From: Comamonadaceae bacterium
GTDB lineage: Bacteria > Pseudomonadota > Gammaproteobacteria > Burkholderiales > Burkholderiaceae_C
Assembly: GCA_027488115.1 (NCBI GenBank)
Contig: JAIYCG010000026.1
Coordinates: 1 to 64,000, forward strand
Direction of reading: 5' to 3'
Length of the DNA stretch: 64,000 bases
Shown here: piece after piece, positions 48,737 to 58,235 of the stretch
Layout of the letters: each line of letters starts with the position of its first letter
How positions within the stretch are numbered: the first letter of the stretch is position 1
The notes under the pieces: model-generated
Seen by the model: only the letters and a program-made list of their open reading frames with translations
What the model was told of the DNA's origin: nothing
The model's database searches: none
Translations under genes and position numbers: made by a program

Positions 48737-50788
48737 ATGACTACCGTACTCCAAAGTTACATAGCCGGCCGCTGGGTTGGTCGGGAATCTGCACAAGCGC
48801 TACACAGCGCCATCAATGGCCAAGAAATCGCTTTTGCCCATGCTGAAACATTGGACTTTGCGGAGGCCCTTGAATACGGTCGCACCAAGGGGCTGCAAGG
48901 CATGTTGGCCATGGACTTTCAGCAACGTGCTGCGACATTGCGCGCCTTGGCCAAATATTTAGGTGAACGCAAAGAAGAGCTTTACGCTATTTCAGCCCAC
49001 ACGGGTGCGACACGCATTGATTCGTGGGTGGATATTGAAGGCGGTACGGGCACCTTGTTCGCCTATGCTGGCATGGCCGCCAGCGAACTGCCAAGTGGCA
49101 ATTTAATTCACGAAGGCCCCGTCACATCCTTGGGCAAGAAAAACACCTTTGCAGGCACCCATATTTTGGTGCCACGGGGTGGTGTGGCAGTTCACATCAA
49201 TGCCTTCAATTTTCCGGTGTGGGGTTTGTTGGAAAAATTTGCACCCACCTTTTTGGCAGGCATGCCTTGCATTGGAAAGCCAGCCACAGCCACCAGTTAC
49301 TTAACTGAAGCCCTGGTCCGAATGATTGATCAGTCCGGCATTTTGCCCAAGGGCGCATTGCAATTGGTGATTGGCAGCACGGGTGATTTACTTGACCGCT
49401 TGGACGTGGCCGATGTGGTCACTTTCACTGGCTCTGCCGACACGGCTGCCAAGTTGCGCGTGAACCCGAACGTGGTTCGCAACAGCATTCCATTCAACGC
49501 TGAAGCTGACTCTTTGAATTGCGCCATCTTGGCAGACGACGTCACACCGGATGATGAAGAGTTTGATTTGTTCGTCAAAGAGGTGGTTCGTGAAATGACC
49601 GTCAAAGCCGGCCAGAAGTGCACGGCCATTCGACGTGCTATTGTGCCGCGCAAGCACCTTGATGCGCTTGCTGAAAAAATCAAAACTCGATTGTCCAAGG
49701 TGGTGGTGGGAGATCCATCCGTTGAAGGTGTGAAGATGGGCGCATTGGCATCCAAATCACAACAATCAGACGTGGCTGAGCGCGTGGCCTTGTTGCGCCA
49801 GAGTGCTGAGTTGGTTTACGGCGGTGATGCCAATTTCAGCTTGGTAGGCCAGGGCGTGGACAAGGGTTATTTCTTTCAACCCACTTTGCTGTTGTGCCAA
49901 AAACCCTTAAGCACGGACAATGTTCACGACATTGAAGCCTTTGGTCCTGTGAGCACACTCATGCCTTACGACAACATGGAGGATGCGATGGCCTTGGCCA
50001 AGCGTGGCAAGGGCAGCTTGGTGGGTTCATTGATCACCAAGACCCCTTCAGTGGCTGCGCAAGTGGTTCCGCGATTGGCTGCCAATCACGGACGATTGCA
50101 TGTGCTAGATCGCGAATCTGCTGGCGAATCAACCGGCCACGGCTCACCGCTGCCTTCTTTGAAACACGGCGGCCCTGGTCGAGCGGGTGGTGGCGAAGAA
50201 TTGGGCGGTATTCGCGCTGTCACTCACATGATGCAACGTGCGGCTGTGCAAGGTTCACCTAGCATGTTGACGGCGATCACACGCGAGTACGCCCGTGGTG
50301 CCAAAGTCATTGAAACGGGCACCCATCCGTTCAAACGTTATTTTGAAGAGTTGCAAATTGGCGAGTCATTGTTGACAGCATCAAAGCTCATTGGTGAAGC
50401 GGATGTGAAAGCCTTTGGCGAACTCACAGGCGATATGTTTTACATGCACTTTGACGACGAAGCCGCCAAGGCTTCGGCTTTTGGGAAACGAATTGCGCAC
50501 GGCTATTTGGTTTTGTCTGATGCGGCAGGCTTGTTCGTGGTGGCCGAGCCAGGGCCCGTCTTGGCCAACTATGGCTTGGACACTTTGCGGTTTGTGAAGC
50601 CTGTCGGTTTGGGTGACACCATTCAGGTGCGCCTTACATGCAAACGCAAGATTGATCGAAACAAAAAAGACGCCAATGGCCAAGGGCAGGGCGTGGTGGC
50701 TTGGGATGTTGAGGTGAGCAATCAGGACAAGGAATTGGTGGCGAGTTATGACATCCTCACCTTGGTTGCAAAGCAGCATTCAAATTAG
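48737..50788 (+). CDS. paaZ: PaaZ-like bifunctional aldehyde dehydrogenase / enoyl-CoA (oxepin-CoA) hydratase
   Basis: ALDH domain (HINAFNFPVWGLLEKFAPTFLAGMPCIGKPA) fused to a MaoC-like domain (FGELTGDMFYMHFDDEAAKASAFGKRIAHGYLVLSDAAG); 683 aa. Confidence 0.93.
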   Translation: MTTVLQSYIAGRWVGRESAQALHSAINGQEIAFAHAETLDFAEALEYGRTKGLQGMLAMDFQQRAATLRALAKYLGERKEELYAISAHTGATRIDSWVDIEGGTGTLFAYAGMAASELPSGNLIHEGPVTSLGKKNTFAGTHILVPRGGVAVHINAFNFPVWGLLEKFAPTFLAGMPCIGKPATATSYLTEALVRMIDQSGILPKGALQLVIGSTGDLLDRLDVADVVTFTGSADTAAKLRVNPNVVRNSIPFNAEADSLNCAILADDVTPDDEEFDLFVKEVVREMTVKAGQKCTAIRRAIVPRKHLDALAEKIKTRLSKVVVGDPSVEGVKMGALASKSQQSDVAERVALLRQSAELVYGGDANFSLVGQGVDKGYFFQPTLLLCQKPLSTDNVHDIEAFGPVSTLMPYDNMEDAMALAKRGKGSLVGSLITKTPSVAAQVVPRLAANHGRLHVLDRESAGESTGHGSPLPSLKHGGPGRAGGGEELGGIRAVTHMMQRAAVQGSPSMLTAITREYARGAKVIETGTHPFKRYFEELQIGESLLTASKLIGEADVKAFGELTGDMFYMHFDDEAAKASAFGKRIAHGYLVLSDAAGLFVVAEPGPVLANYGLDTLRFVKPVGLGDTIQVRLTCKRKIDRNKKDANGQGQGVVAWDVEVSNQDKELVASYDILTLVAKQHSN

Positions 50789-50840
50789 CCTGCTCAAAAT
50801 CCCCTACGAAAAATGGGCTTAATAGAAAAGCATTTTGGAA

Positions 50841-51074
50841 TTTAGGAAGACTTCATTTCTAATGCCTAAATCGTTGGGGAGTAGCTCAATTTCTTCGTGC
50901 TCAGTTAAGCCAAAAGGCGCACGGAGAAATCAACAAATCGTCATTACGAAGTTTTTACTTCCGGTTTGTTGGGCATATAACTGATTCATAACAAGCAAAG
51001 CAAGACCTTCGATCTCTCGTGTTGCAATTGTCTTTTGGCAATTCAACTTGTTACGATCGTTACTGAAGGTCTTT
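50841..51074 (+). promoter_or_regulatory. yybP-ykoY-type (Mn2+) riboswitch with translational expression platform
   Basis: TTGGGGAGTAGC signature at 50874-50885; 12-bp stem 50889-50900/50919-50930; helix CAACAAA 50931-50937/TTTGTTG 50965-50971; 3' GCAAGACC; AAGACCTTC (51002-51010) exactly complementary to GAAGGTCTT (51065-51073) over the SD; upstream of terC. Confidence 0.85.
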
Positions 51075-51075
51075 C

Positions 51076-51783
51076 ATGGAATTGTTCTCAATGCCCTGGT
51101 GGTCAGCATTGCTTGCCATCATTCTCATCGATTTAGTCTTAGCTGGCGATAACGCCATCGTCATTGCACTTGCCGCTCGCGGTCTTCCTCCGGAACATCA
51201 AAACAAAGCCATTATTTGGGGCACTGTGGGCGCTATCGTGGTTCGCTCAGCAATGACTGTTGGCGTTGTATGGCTCCTCAAAATTCCTGGCCTCATGTTG
51301 GTTGGTGGTCTGGGTCTGTTATGGATTGCCTACAAGCTCATTTCGGATACGTCCGATGACGAGCACCAAGGCGTTGGCGCAACCACATTTTGGGGTGCCA
51401 TGAAAACCATCATCGTGGCCGATGCCCTTATGGGGGTGGACAACGTGTTGGGCGTGGCAGGCGCTGCCAATGGCTCGTTTGACCTGGTTGTCATTGGTTT
51501 GCTGATCAGTATTCCGATCGTGGTCTTGGGTAGCAAATTGGTATTGCAATTGGTCGAAAAATGGCCCGTCATTATTCATCTGGGTGCAGCTGTCTTGGCC
51601 TTTACTGCTGCCCAAATGATCATCAATGAAAAACTTTTAGATCCTGTTTTTGATGGTGGCGAAACCATCAACTACTTGGCACGTGGTGCAACTTATATTT
51701 TGGCCATCGTTGGGGTATTGGGCTTGGGCTGGTTAGCAACCAAACGTCAGGCGACATCCAGCACTGAAACCCAATCGATCTGA
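51076..51783 (+). CDS. TerC family integral membrane protein (YkoY/YjbE-type)
   Basis: LIDLVLAGDNAIVIALAARGLPPEHQNKAIIWGTVGAIVVR; VADALMGVDNVLGVAGAANG. Confidence 0.95.
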   Translation: MELFSMPWWSALLAIILIDLVLAGDNAIVIALAARGLPPEHQNKAIIWGTVGAIVVRSAMTVGVVWLLKIPGLMLVGGLGLLWIAYKLISDTSDDEHQGVGATTFWGAMKTIIVADALMGVDNVLGVAGAANGSFDLVVIGLLISIPIVVLGSKLVLQLVEKWPVIIHLGAAVLAFTAAQMIINEKLLDPVFDGGETINYLARGATYILAIVGVLGLGWLATKRQATSSTETQSI

Positions 51784-51809
51784 ACAAATTTTTAAACCAG
51801 GAGAAAAAA

Positions 51810-52265
51810 ATGGAAACATTCATTGTTTACATCGACGACAAGCAATATGCACTCCAACAAATTGTTCCTATGTTGCCTGCCAATGGTTCACAAAATGGCG
51901 CAGCAAATTGGATTTTGATTGGATGCCCGCCAAGATTAAACCGCCACACAGGCAGGTGGTTAACGCATACGGCTCAAAAGAAATGGCGTCAAGAATGGAC
52001 GCAGGAAGCGACCCACGTACTGGTTCATATGCTTCGTGACTTCGGCAACACTGTGTCGGTGCGAACCGTGCAGGGGCCCCTTGTCGAATTTACCAAGCAA
52101 GTGAAAGGGGAAGTGGGCGTTGCGAGAGTGCTCGACGCACGCCGACCTAAATTGTCAGTCAATCTGTCCCCAGTGACTTCAGAGCAACCACAAGAAAAAT
52201 CTACTTGGGCTTTGCCGGGTGGTGTGTTGGCCATGAGTGCAGCCATCGTTATGGCCAGCGAATAA
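51810..52265 (+). CDS. Conserved-looking hypothetical protein downstream of terC
   Basis: Intact 151-aa ORF, ribosome binding site AGGAGAAAAAAATG, no recognised domain. Confidence 0.75.
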   Translation: METFIVYIDDKQYALQQIVPMLPANGSQNGAANWILIGCPPRLNRHTGRWLTHTAQKKWRQEWTQEATHVLVHMLRDFGNTVSVRTVQGPLVEFTKQVKGEVGVARVLDARRPKLSVNLSPVTSEQPQEKSTWALPGGVLAMSAAIVMASE

Positions 52266-52281
52266 AGAACTTTGTAAAATG

Positions 52282-52321
52282 AAAAAAGGCCTTCCAGTGG
52301 TCAACTGGAAGGCCTTTTTTT
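52282..52321. terminator. Bidirectional Rho-independent terminator between hypothetical gene (+) and rpoD (-)
   Basis: Perfect 17-bp stem AAAAAAGGCCTTCCAGT-GGTCA-ACTGGAAGGCCTTTTTT. Confidence 0.95.
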
Positions 52322-52359
52322 GACGCTGCCTTGATGCAGCGTTAGGCAAACATGCTTGC

Positions 52360-54987
52360 TTACATCGTATCGATGAAACTGCGCAGTTTGTCGCTGCGGC
52401 TGGGGTGCTTCAACTTGCGAAGTGCTTTGGCTTCAATTTGACGAATGCGCTCGCGCGTGACGTCGAATTGCTTGCCCACTTCTTCAAGCGTATGGTCGGT
52501 TGACATTTCAATACCAAAACGCATGCGCAGCACTTTGGCTTCGCGAGGTGTCAGGCTGTCTAGGATGTCTTTGACCACATCGCGCAATCCAGCTTGCATG
52601 GCTGCATCGATAGGCGCAGTGTTGGCGCTGTCTTCAATGAAGTCACCCAAGTGGCTGTCATCGTCGTCTCCAATTGGCGTTTCCATGGAGATCGGCTCTT
52701 TGGCAATCTTCATGATCTTGCGAATCTTGTCTTCCGGAATCTCCATCTTCTCGGCCAAGATGCTGGCATCGGGCTCAAAGCCAAATTCCTGCAAGTGCTG
52801 GCGCGAAATGCGGTTCATCTTGTTGATCGTTTCGATCATGTGAACAGGAATACGGATGGTACGGGCCTGGTCAGCAATCGAGCGCGTGATGGCCTGACGA
52901 ATCCACCATGTGGCATAGGTTGAGAACTTATAGCCACGGCGGTATTCAAACTTGTCAACGGCCTTCATCAAACCGATGTTTCCCTCTTGAATCAAATCAA
53001 GGAACTGCAAACCACGGTTGGTGTACTTTTTAGCAATAGAAATGACCAAGCGCAAGTTGGCTTCGATCATCTCTTTTTTGGCATGGCGTGAAGAACGCTC
53101 GCCTGCATTCATGCGTTTGTTGATGTCTTTCAGTTCATCCAAGGGCACCACCACGCGAGATTGCAAGTCTGTCAGCTTTTGCTGCAAGTCTTGAACGGGG
53201 GGAATGTTCCGTCCCATGACCGTACTCCAGGGCTTGCCTGCTGCTGCTTGCTTTTCGATCCATTTCAGATCGAGCAAGCTTGACTTGATGCGTTGGTTGG
53301 ATTTGTCACGACCACTGAATTCAGCGATGAACAAGTCTTGGGGGTAGCCGCATTTGTCCACAATGATGCGGCGCAATTCGCGTTCTTTCTTTCGCACATC
53401 GTCTACGTGGCCACGCACCATGTCGCACAGCTTTTCAATGGTTTTGGCCGTAAATCGAATGGTCATCAGTTCCTCTGACAATGCGATTTGAGCCTTTTGA
53501 TAAGCGGGAGTGCCCCAACCTTCTTTGGCATAGATTGCGTGTACTTGTTGGTCAAGTTCGGTGATGCGGTCGAATCGCTCTAAGGCCTGATTCTTCAGCT
53601 CTTCCAATTTTTTAGTGAGCGCTTTGGAGCCACCTTTGCCATCGTCGTCATCTGACTCATCGAATTCGTCGAAGTCTTCCTCAGCAACATAATCATCGGC
53701 TTCATTGATGTTAGAAAAACCATCTACAACAGTGGAGATGACAACTTTGCCTTCGCGAATTTCACCAGCCAGGCGGAGAATCTCAGAGATGGTGGCAGGC
53801 GAAGCGCTGATCGCTGTCATCATGTCCATCAAGCCGCCTTCAATGCGCTTGGCAATTTCAATTTCACCTTCGCGCGTGAGCAACTCAACCGTGCCCATTT
53901 CGCGCATGTACATGCGCACCGGATCTGTTGTGCGACCGAATTCGCTGTCTACTGTGGACAGTGCAGCCTCGGCAGCTTCTTCAGCTTCTTCTTCGGTTGA
54001 ACCGGTGGGCGCGTTGTCAGTGATGATCAAAGTCTCGGCATCGGGGGTTTGCTCGTAAACCGCAACACCCAAATCATTCAAAGTAGCAATGACTACCTCT
54101 AGGGTTTCTGCATCAACCAACTTGTCTGGCAAGTGGTCTGAGATTTCGCCATGGGTGAGGTATCCACGAGTTTTACCTAACTTGATCAAAGCTTTGAGGC
54201 GCTGACGGCGTTTGGCCATGTCTTCTTCAGACAAAACAGTTTCGTCTAAGCCAAACTCTTTCATCAAGGCGCGTTCTTTGGCCTTGCTGATCTTCATGCG
54301 AAGCGGTTTGACTTTTTCAGTGGACTCAGCAACGGGTTCGCCTGCCAAGTCTTCTTCAATGTCGCGCATGTCTTCATCCACCGGACCCGAATCAGCTTTT
54401 GGCTTTCGTCCGCGTTTGGCGGCTGCTGACTTGTCTGCAGGTTCGGGTGCCGGTGTTTTAGTGGGCTTCAAAGCTGTAACTTTGACAGGGGTTAGAGTCT
54501 CTGCTTTTGATTTAGCAACTACTTTCTCAGCAGATTTGACAGAAGGCTTAGGTGAAGTTTTTGCGATGACTTTGCTGGCTTGAGGCTTGCTGGGCTTGGC
54601 TGGCGCTTTTGCTGCGGTTTTAGAGGGCGCTTTCGCGGCGTTTGCTTTTGGTAATACGGGCACTGAACTGACTTTCTTGACCGGTATGACAGCTTTGGCA
54701 ACTGGCTTGGCAGATGTTTTGGCGACAGGTTTAACCACGGGTTTGGCGCTTGCTTTGGCGATTGGCTTGGCAGGTGCTTTTGTAGGTGATTTGACAGACG
54801 ATTTAGCAGGTGTTTTAGCGGGTGCTTTGGCTTTGACTGGACTTTTGGAGGCCGTTGCTTTCAGGGCAGGCTTTGCCACTGATTTGCCAGCCGACTTGCC
54901 GGCGGGCTTGGCAACGGATTTGAGGGCTTTGCTTGCGCCAGATTTGGCTTGTGCTTTAACGGGCTTCTTCGGTTTTTGAGCGGGCAT
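52360..54987 (-). CDS. rpoD: RNA polymerase primary sigma factor RpoD (sigma-70), with long K/A/P-rich N-terminal extension
   Basis: [79 protein letters not shown]; adjacent dnaG; start inferred at MPAQKPKKP. Confidence 0.96.
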   Translation of the reverse strand: MPAQKPKKPVKAQAKSGASKALKSVAKPAGKSAGKSVAKPALKATASKSPVKAKAPAKTPAKSSVKSPTKAPAKPIAKASAKPVVKPVAKTSAKPVAKAVIPVKKVSSVPVLPKANAAKAPSKTAAKAPAKPSKPQASKVIAKTSPKPSVKSAEKVVAKSKAETLTPVKVTALKPTKTPAPEPADKSAAAKRGRKPKADSGPVDEDMRDIEEDLAGEPVAESTEKVKPLRMKISKAKERALMKEFGLDETVLSEEDMAKRRQRLKALIKLGKTRGYLTHGEISDHLPDKLVDAETLEVVIATLNDLGVAVYEQTPDAETLIITDNAPTGSTEEEAEEAAEAALSTVDSEFGRTTDPVRMYMREMGTVELLTREGEIEIAKRIEGGLMDMMTAISASPATISEILRLAGEIREGKVVISTVVDGFSNINEADDYVAEEDFDEFDESDDDDGKGGSKALTKKLEELKNQALERFDRITELDQQVHAIYAKEGWGTPAYQKAQIALSEELMTIRFTAKTIEKLCDMVRGHVDDVRKKERELRRIIVDKCGYPQDLFIAEFSGRDKSNQRIKSSLLDLKWIEKQAAAGKPWSTVMGRNIPPVQDLQQKLTDLQSRVVVPLDELKDINKRMNAGERSSRHAKKEMIEANLRLVISIAKKYTNRGLQFLDLIQEGNIGLMKAVDKFEYRRGYKFSTYATWWIRQAITRSIADQARTIRIPVHMIETINKMNRISRQHLQEFGFEPDASILAEKMEIPEDKIRKIMKIAKEPISMETPIGDDDDSHLGDFIEDSANTAPIDAAMQAGLRDVVKDILDSLTPREAKVLRMRFGIEMSTDHTLEEVGKQFDVTRERIRQIEAKALRKLKHPSRSDKLRSFIDTM

Positions 54988-55231
54988 GATGGACCTCAAT
55001 ACTTCAAACTGACTAGGAAACAAACGCTGCGCCACAAACTTCTGGCGCGAGATGGGATGCAAACAAACACCTGAGGGCAGGTGGCTTCATTTGCAAGTGC
55101 TTAGGGGCAAGATGGGTGGGCGAACATTTGGAATGCAGTCCTTGCGGTAGTTTAGCCGTCTCGTGAAAAGAGGTGCGCTGAGGCGGTGGCCGGGTCCGGA
55201 GGTGTTGCTGTCGCTCTTGCCTGAATAATGG

Positions 55232-55237
55232 ATTATA
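55232..55237 (-). promoter_or_regulatory. Candidate -10 element (TATAAT) for rpoD
   Basis: Minus strand TTGGGTATAATCC in the dnaG-rpoD gap; -35 not convincing. Confidence 0.35.
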
Positions 55238-55258
55238 CCCAATAAGGACTGAAATCAG

Positions 55259-57316
55259 CTACTGAACTTCAATATTCGTGAGGTTTCGCCGGCGTTGATG
55301 CAGCTCCCGCCATTTTTGGAATGCTTCGGGAATTTGTAGTTTTTCAGCCTCTTCGAGTGCCTCAGTCTCAAGCACTTTGAGGCGGTCAATCAGCATGAGA
55401 TTGAGAAGCAACCTGAGCTCTTTTCGGGCTTCCCCTGGCTCACCCTCTGGGTTGGCTTCGGGGGCATTGGGCTTGTGGGACCCCATTAATTGACCCGCCA
55501 AATTTGCAAAAGCCAATTGACTCAATCCCTCTTGCAATGCACCCCAAGACAAAGGCCCATGATCATGAAACTGACTTTCAACCCAACGCATGAGTTCACC
55601 ATGTTGATCCGGCAGATCGCACAACAAGGCATGATCTTCCGCAGACAAGCCGTCCCACAGCGCCATGTTGGTGAGAATGAGCCTGACAGCGTGGTCGGAA
55701 CGGCTGGCAGGTTGAACTCTGGGGCCAAGTGAAGCTATTTGCTGGGCATCAGACCCGCCTACCAAACGCCATTTGCCATTTGGATCTTGATGCCAAGTTT
55801 TGCCATCTGGTCGAGCCCTCGTTGTTTTCTGAAAACTGGCGTTTCTTGCCGGTTCAAATGGGGACGGCATACCCTCGGGGTCAAACGCCATGCCGGCCGA
55901 ATTGAATGGCATAGCAGAAACACCATTTGCAGTCGCTCTTTGCATGCTGGCGCTAGCTGAAGACGTGTTTCTTGAATGGCCTCTGGCCGATGCCGTTTCC
56001 GCCTGTTGCAGCCACAGGCCAGCTAACTCTGAGGCTTCAAGCTGAATTAACTGCGCTAATTCTGAAAGAAGTTGTCGTTTCAAGGCGCCGTCGGGCAGGG
56101 CGCGCCAAAGTGGGCTGGCATTGCTTGAAAGATGTGCACGACCTTCTGCCGACTGCAAATCACAGGCTTCAGACGCCACTTCAATTAAAAATTTAGACAA
56201 AGGCGTTGCTGTCGCAACACAGTTCGAAAAGGCGTCTGAGCCCTTTTCTCGGATGTAGCTGTCGGGGTCGTGCTCTTCGGGAAGAAATAAAAATTTTATG
56301 CTCCTGACGTCGGTGGCATAAATCAGTGCGCCATCAAGCGCTTTGCGAGCTGCCCTTCGCCCTGCAGCGTCACCGTCAAAACTGAACACCACAGAATCAG
56401 TAAATCGAAAAAGCTTTTGAACGTGATCAGGTGTACAGGCTGTTCCTAAGGTTGCAACCGCATTGGGAAAGCCCCATTGTGCTAACGCCACCACATCCAT
56501 GTAACCTTCTGTGACCAAGACATAGCCAGCACCGTGAATGCTGTCGCGGGCTTCAAACAAACCATAAAGTTCTCGGCCTTTGTGAAAAACGGGAGTTTCT
56601 GGCGAATTTAAATATTTGGGCGAGCCATCCCCCATGACGCGGCCACCAAAACCTATGCAATCACCTTTGATACTTCGAATCGGAAACATGATGCGATCTC
56701 TAAAGCGATCGTATCTTTTGTCGTCTTCTTCGTTGACGATCACTAGACCGCTTTCAGCCAAAAGGGGGTCGCCATATTCAGGAAAAACGCTTGCCAAACT
56801 GCGCCAACCTTCTGGTGCATAGCCCAAACCAAACCGTTTGGCAATTTGTCCTGACAAGCCGCGCCCCTTCAAGTAGGCTACTGCTTTTGGTGCGCTCTTC
56901 AAATGTTGCTGATAAGCGTTTGCCGCCTTTTCCAACATATCGCTCAAATTAGTTTGCTTTTGTTTTTGTGCAGCCGCAAGGGCTCGGTCCTGTGGTGAGA
57001 TGTCTTCTTCAGGGATGGACATGCCCGTCTGCTGAGCTAAATCTTTGACAGCTTCAATGAAGCTCATGCCCGCATGGTCCATCAGAAATCCAATGGCGTT
57101 GCCGTTTTTTCCGCAACCAAAGCAGTGAAAGAATTGCTTGGTAGGGCTGACGGTGAAGCTGGGTGATTTCTCGCCGTGAAATGGGCAAAGACCCATGAAA
57201 TTAGCACCGCCTTTTTTCAGCTGTACAAAACGGCCAACGACCTCCACCACGTCAACACGCGATAGAAGTTCTTGAATGAAAGACTGAGGAATTGCCACTC
57301 GGGTATTTTCGCCCAA
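55259..57316 (-). CDS. dnaG: DNA primase DnaG
   Basis: CPFHGEKSPSFTVSPTKQFFHCFGCGKNGNAIGFLMDH; VTEGYMDVVALAQWGFPNAVATLGTA. Confidence 0.97.
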   Translation of the reverse strand: MGENTRVAIPQSFIQELLSRVDVVEVVGRFVQLKKGGANFMGLCPFHGEKSPSFTVSPTKQFFHCFGCGKNGNAIGFLMDHAGMSFIEAVKDLAQQTGMSIPEEDISPQDRALAAAQKQKQTNLSDMLEKAANAYQQHLKSAPKAVAYLKGRGLSGQIAKRFGLGYAPEGWRSLASVFPEYGDPLLAESGLVIVNEEDDKRYDRFRDRIMFPIRSIKGDCIGFGGRVMGDGSPKYLNSPETPVFHKGRELYGLFEARDSIHGAGYVLVTEGYMDVVALAQWGFPNAVATLGTACTPDHVQKLFRFTDSVVFSFDGDAAGRRAARKALDGALIYATDVRSIKFLFLPEEHDPDSYIREKGSDAFSNCVATATPLSKFLIEVASEACDLQSAEGRAHLSSNASPLWRALPDGALKRQLLSELAQLIQLEASELAGLWLQQAETASARGHSRNTSSASASMQRATANGVSAMPFNSAGMAFDPEGMPSPFEPARNASFQKTTRARPDGKTWHQDPNGKWRLVGGSDAQQIASLGPRVQPASRSDHAVRLILTNMALWDGLSAEDHALLCDLPDQHGELMRWVESQFHDHGPLSWGALQEGLSQLAFANLAGQLMGSHKPNAPEANPEGEPGEARKELRLLLNLMLIDRLKVLETEALEEAEKLQIPEAFQKWRELHQRRRNLTNIEVQ

Positions 57317-57333
57317 GTTCGGGCTTCATTAAA

Positions 57334-57362
57334 CAAAAAAAGCCCTGCAACGCAGGGCTTTG
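57334..57362 (-). terminator. Rho-independent terminator downstream of the 57379..57669 gene
   Basis: Minus strand AAAGCCCTGCGTTGCAGGGCTTTTTTTGTTT. Confidence 0.9.
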
Positions 57363-57378
57363 AGTGGGAAGCTAAAAA

Positions 57379-57669
57379 TCAGGTCGCTTTCTTTTTTGCT
57401 TTAGCCTTTTTCTTTTTGGCAGCTTTTTTGCTAGCCTTGGGTGTTTGGGCTTCTGCTGCTTGCTTGGCTGTTGCGGGAGCAGAGGGAGCTGCTGCTGGAG
57501 CCGCAGCTGGCGCAGCAGCAGGTGCTGCTGGAACAACGGGAGTCGCAGGGGCTGCAGTTTGAGCAACTGAAACCAAAGCAGAAAGGCTTAGGACGCTAGC
57601 AAGGATGATTTTGTACATGTAATTTCCTTCAAAAAACAAAACAACACAAGCATACAACGGTTGAATCAA
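57379..57669 (-). CDS. Small secreted Ala/Pro/Lys-rich protein
   Basis: Signal-like MYKIILASVLSLSALVSVAQ then APAAAPAAAPAAAPSAPA and KKAAKKKKAKAKKKAT; dedicated terminator; real start probably MYKIIL at 57618. Confidence 0.65.
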   Translation of the reverse strand: MIQPLYACVVLFFEGNYMYKIILASVLSLSALVSVAQTAAPATPVVPAAPAAAPAAAPAAAPSAPATAKQAAEAQTPKASKKAAKKKKAKAKKKAT

Positions 57670-57683
57670 GTTGATGGATGACT

Positions 57684-58235
57684 TCAGTCAATATTCAGGG
57701 TGTGCACGTCAAATTGGCCTGATTTTTTGTCAGCAAAATAATGCTTCAAAGTTTCTTGAACGGTTCGAAAAGCCAATTCGTCCCATGGAATTTCTGACTC
57801 TGAAAACATTTTGGCTTCTTGTGTTTCAAAACCGGGATTGAATTGCTCATTGTTCAACTCAGCAAGAAAATAGAGATGAACCTGTCCAACACGTGCCACG
57901 CTCATGACCGTAAACAGTGGACCCATTTGGAACTGCGCGCCAGCTTCTTCGGTGGTCTCGCGTGCGGCGCCTTCGGCGGTGGTCTCACCCAGCTCCATGA
58001 AACCAGCAGGTAAAGTCCATTTGCCTTTTCGGGGTTCGATGTTCCGTTTGCAAAGCAACACGCGTTCACCCGAGTAAGGAACCGTGCCGACCACATTCAG
58101 AGGGTTCTCGTAATGCACCAAATGACATTGTGTGCAGATGGCGCGTTGTTTGGTGTCGCCATCGTCGGGAAGTCGATACAACACTACCGAGCCACAGGCT
58201 CGGCAGTGTTTGATCAATTGTCTTTGAAAGCTCAA
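57684..58235 (-). CDS. NUDIX hydrolase with N-terminal zinc ribbon
   Basis: CRACGS...CTQCH; Nudix box GFMELGETTAEGAARETTEEAGA. Confidence 0.93.
   Translation of the reverse strand: MSFQRQLIKHCRACGSVVLYRLPDDGDTKQRAICTQCHLVHYENPLNVVGTVPYSGERVLLCKRNIEPRKGKWTLPAGFMELGETTAEGAARETTEEAGAQFQMGPLFTVMSVARVGQVHLYFLAELNNEQFNPGFETQEAKMFSESEIPWDELAFRTVQETLKHYFADKKSGQFDVHTLNID

Noticed and set aside
52323-52342. Second hairpin (ACGCTGC...GCAGCGT) next to the rpoD terminator as a separate terminator
   Set aside because: No T tract follows it on the minus strand; the adjacent 17-bp hairpin is the convincing terminator
54400-54987. K/A/P-rich repeats as a DNA satellite or CRISPR-like array
   Set aside because: Repeats are irregular at DNA level, in frame with rpoD and explained by low-complexity protein sequence
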